Assembly (NCBI RefSeq): GCF_003605365.2
Contig: NZ_QYTU02000014.1
Span: forward strand, 1 to 40,573
Length of the DNA stretch: 40,573 bases
Source: Siminovitchia fortis
Lineage (GTDB): Bacteria > Bacillota > Bacilli > Bacillales > Bacillaceae_C
Direction: 5' to 3'
Of the stretch, positions 40,456 through 40,573 are shown piece by piece. The notes beneath the pieces are model-generated. The model was not told the origin of the DNA, did not search any database, and saw only the letters and a list, made by a program, of their open reading frames with translations. The translations under genes were made by a program, and so were the position numbers. The stretch's first letter is position 1; each line of letters begins with the position of its first letter.

Positions 40456-40573
40456 GAAAAGCGCAAGCGCCCGCCTAGCGACGTACAAACTGGAGTGGCT
40501 CCGACGAGATAAAGGAAACACGGCGACGTAGGCCGCCTCAAAACGCCACATCCTGTGGCTTCGGTGGCACTAG
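40456..40573 (+). repeat. Dispersed structured repeat, type B, cut by the window end
   Basis: GAAAAGCGCAAGCGCCCGCC is followed by GACGTACAAACTGGAGTGGC and ACGAGATAAAGGAAACACGG, the same order as in the copies at 3604 (reverse) and 21418. It is the left part of an element continuing beyond the window. It lies upstream of the importer operon. Confidence 0.85.

Noticed and set aside
40365-40541. Longer N-terminus of the substrate-binding protein
   Set aside because: The extension is partly repeat-derived and would bury the lipoprotein signal peptide far from the N-terminus.

Overview
The window is one contiguous stretch of a Firmicute chromosome, almost certainly a Bacillaceae species related to Bacillus in the wide sense. 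Evidence: strong AAGGAGG-type ribosome binding sites, intrinsic terminators after most transcription units, a PAS/AAA/HTH sigma-54 activator of the RocR type, Bacillus-type small proteins (SLAP, DUF5068 and DUF5392-like) and low-to-medium GC. No rRNA, tRNA, CRISPR array or complete insertion sequence is visible.

Region by region. (1) 1-2174, minus strand: the 5' part of an agmatinase-type ureohydrolase preceded by a near-perfect sigma-54 promoter, with its probable activator upstream. (2) 2393-3247: a membrane-anchored protein of unknown function. (3) 3387-15587, plus strand: a complete type IV pilus cassette (VanW-like exported protein, pilB, pilT, pilC, major pilin, pilD, pilM, pilN, pilO, two minor pilins, and a PilX-like minor pilin with a large beta-rich domain). 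A leader that matches the class II cyclic di-GMP riboswitch and ends in an intrinsic terminator precedes it. PilB also carries an N-terminal MshEN-type domain, a known c-di-GMP-binding fold, so the pilus may be controlled by c-di-GMP at two levels. This is the most notable system in the window. (4) 15645-16112: two small paralogues resembling the C-terminal tail of Rpn/PD-(D/E)XK nucleases. (5) 16168-20637, minus strand: a tryptophan-to-anthranilate operon (kynU, kynA, NSS-family transporter, kynB), divergent from a TetR regulator with a 29-bp palindromic operator between them. (6) 21861-26124, minus strand: an ASCH protein with a YjoB-like AAA ATPase, a secreted protein built of six 28-residue repeats, and a coiled-coil protein. 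(7) 26131-28659: agmatine deiminase with an APC permease. (8) 29205-34561: a DoxX protein, a pyridoxine kinase, a DUF5068-type lipoprotein, an autoregulated membrane protein/TetR pair, and a small membrane protein/SLAP pair. (9) 34596-40364, minus strand: a UgpB/A/E/C-like ABC importer operon with a TIM-barrel isomerase and a HAD-IIA phosphatase.

Scattered through the window are at least six copies, one of them nested, of a GC-rich structured dispersed repeat of about 120-145 bp, and two unrelated 52-bp-period tandem repeats.

Metabolically the window is rich in nitrogen scavenging (guanidino compounds, agmatine, tryptophan). Functionally its centre is a surface appendage that second-messenger level probably switches on.
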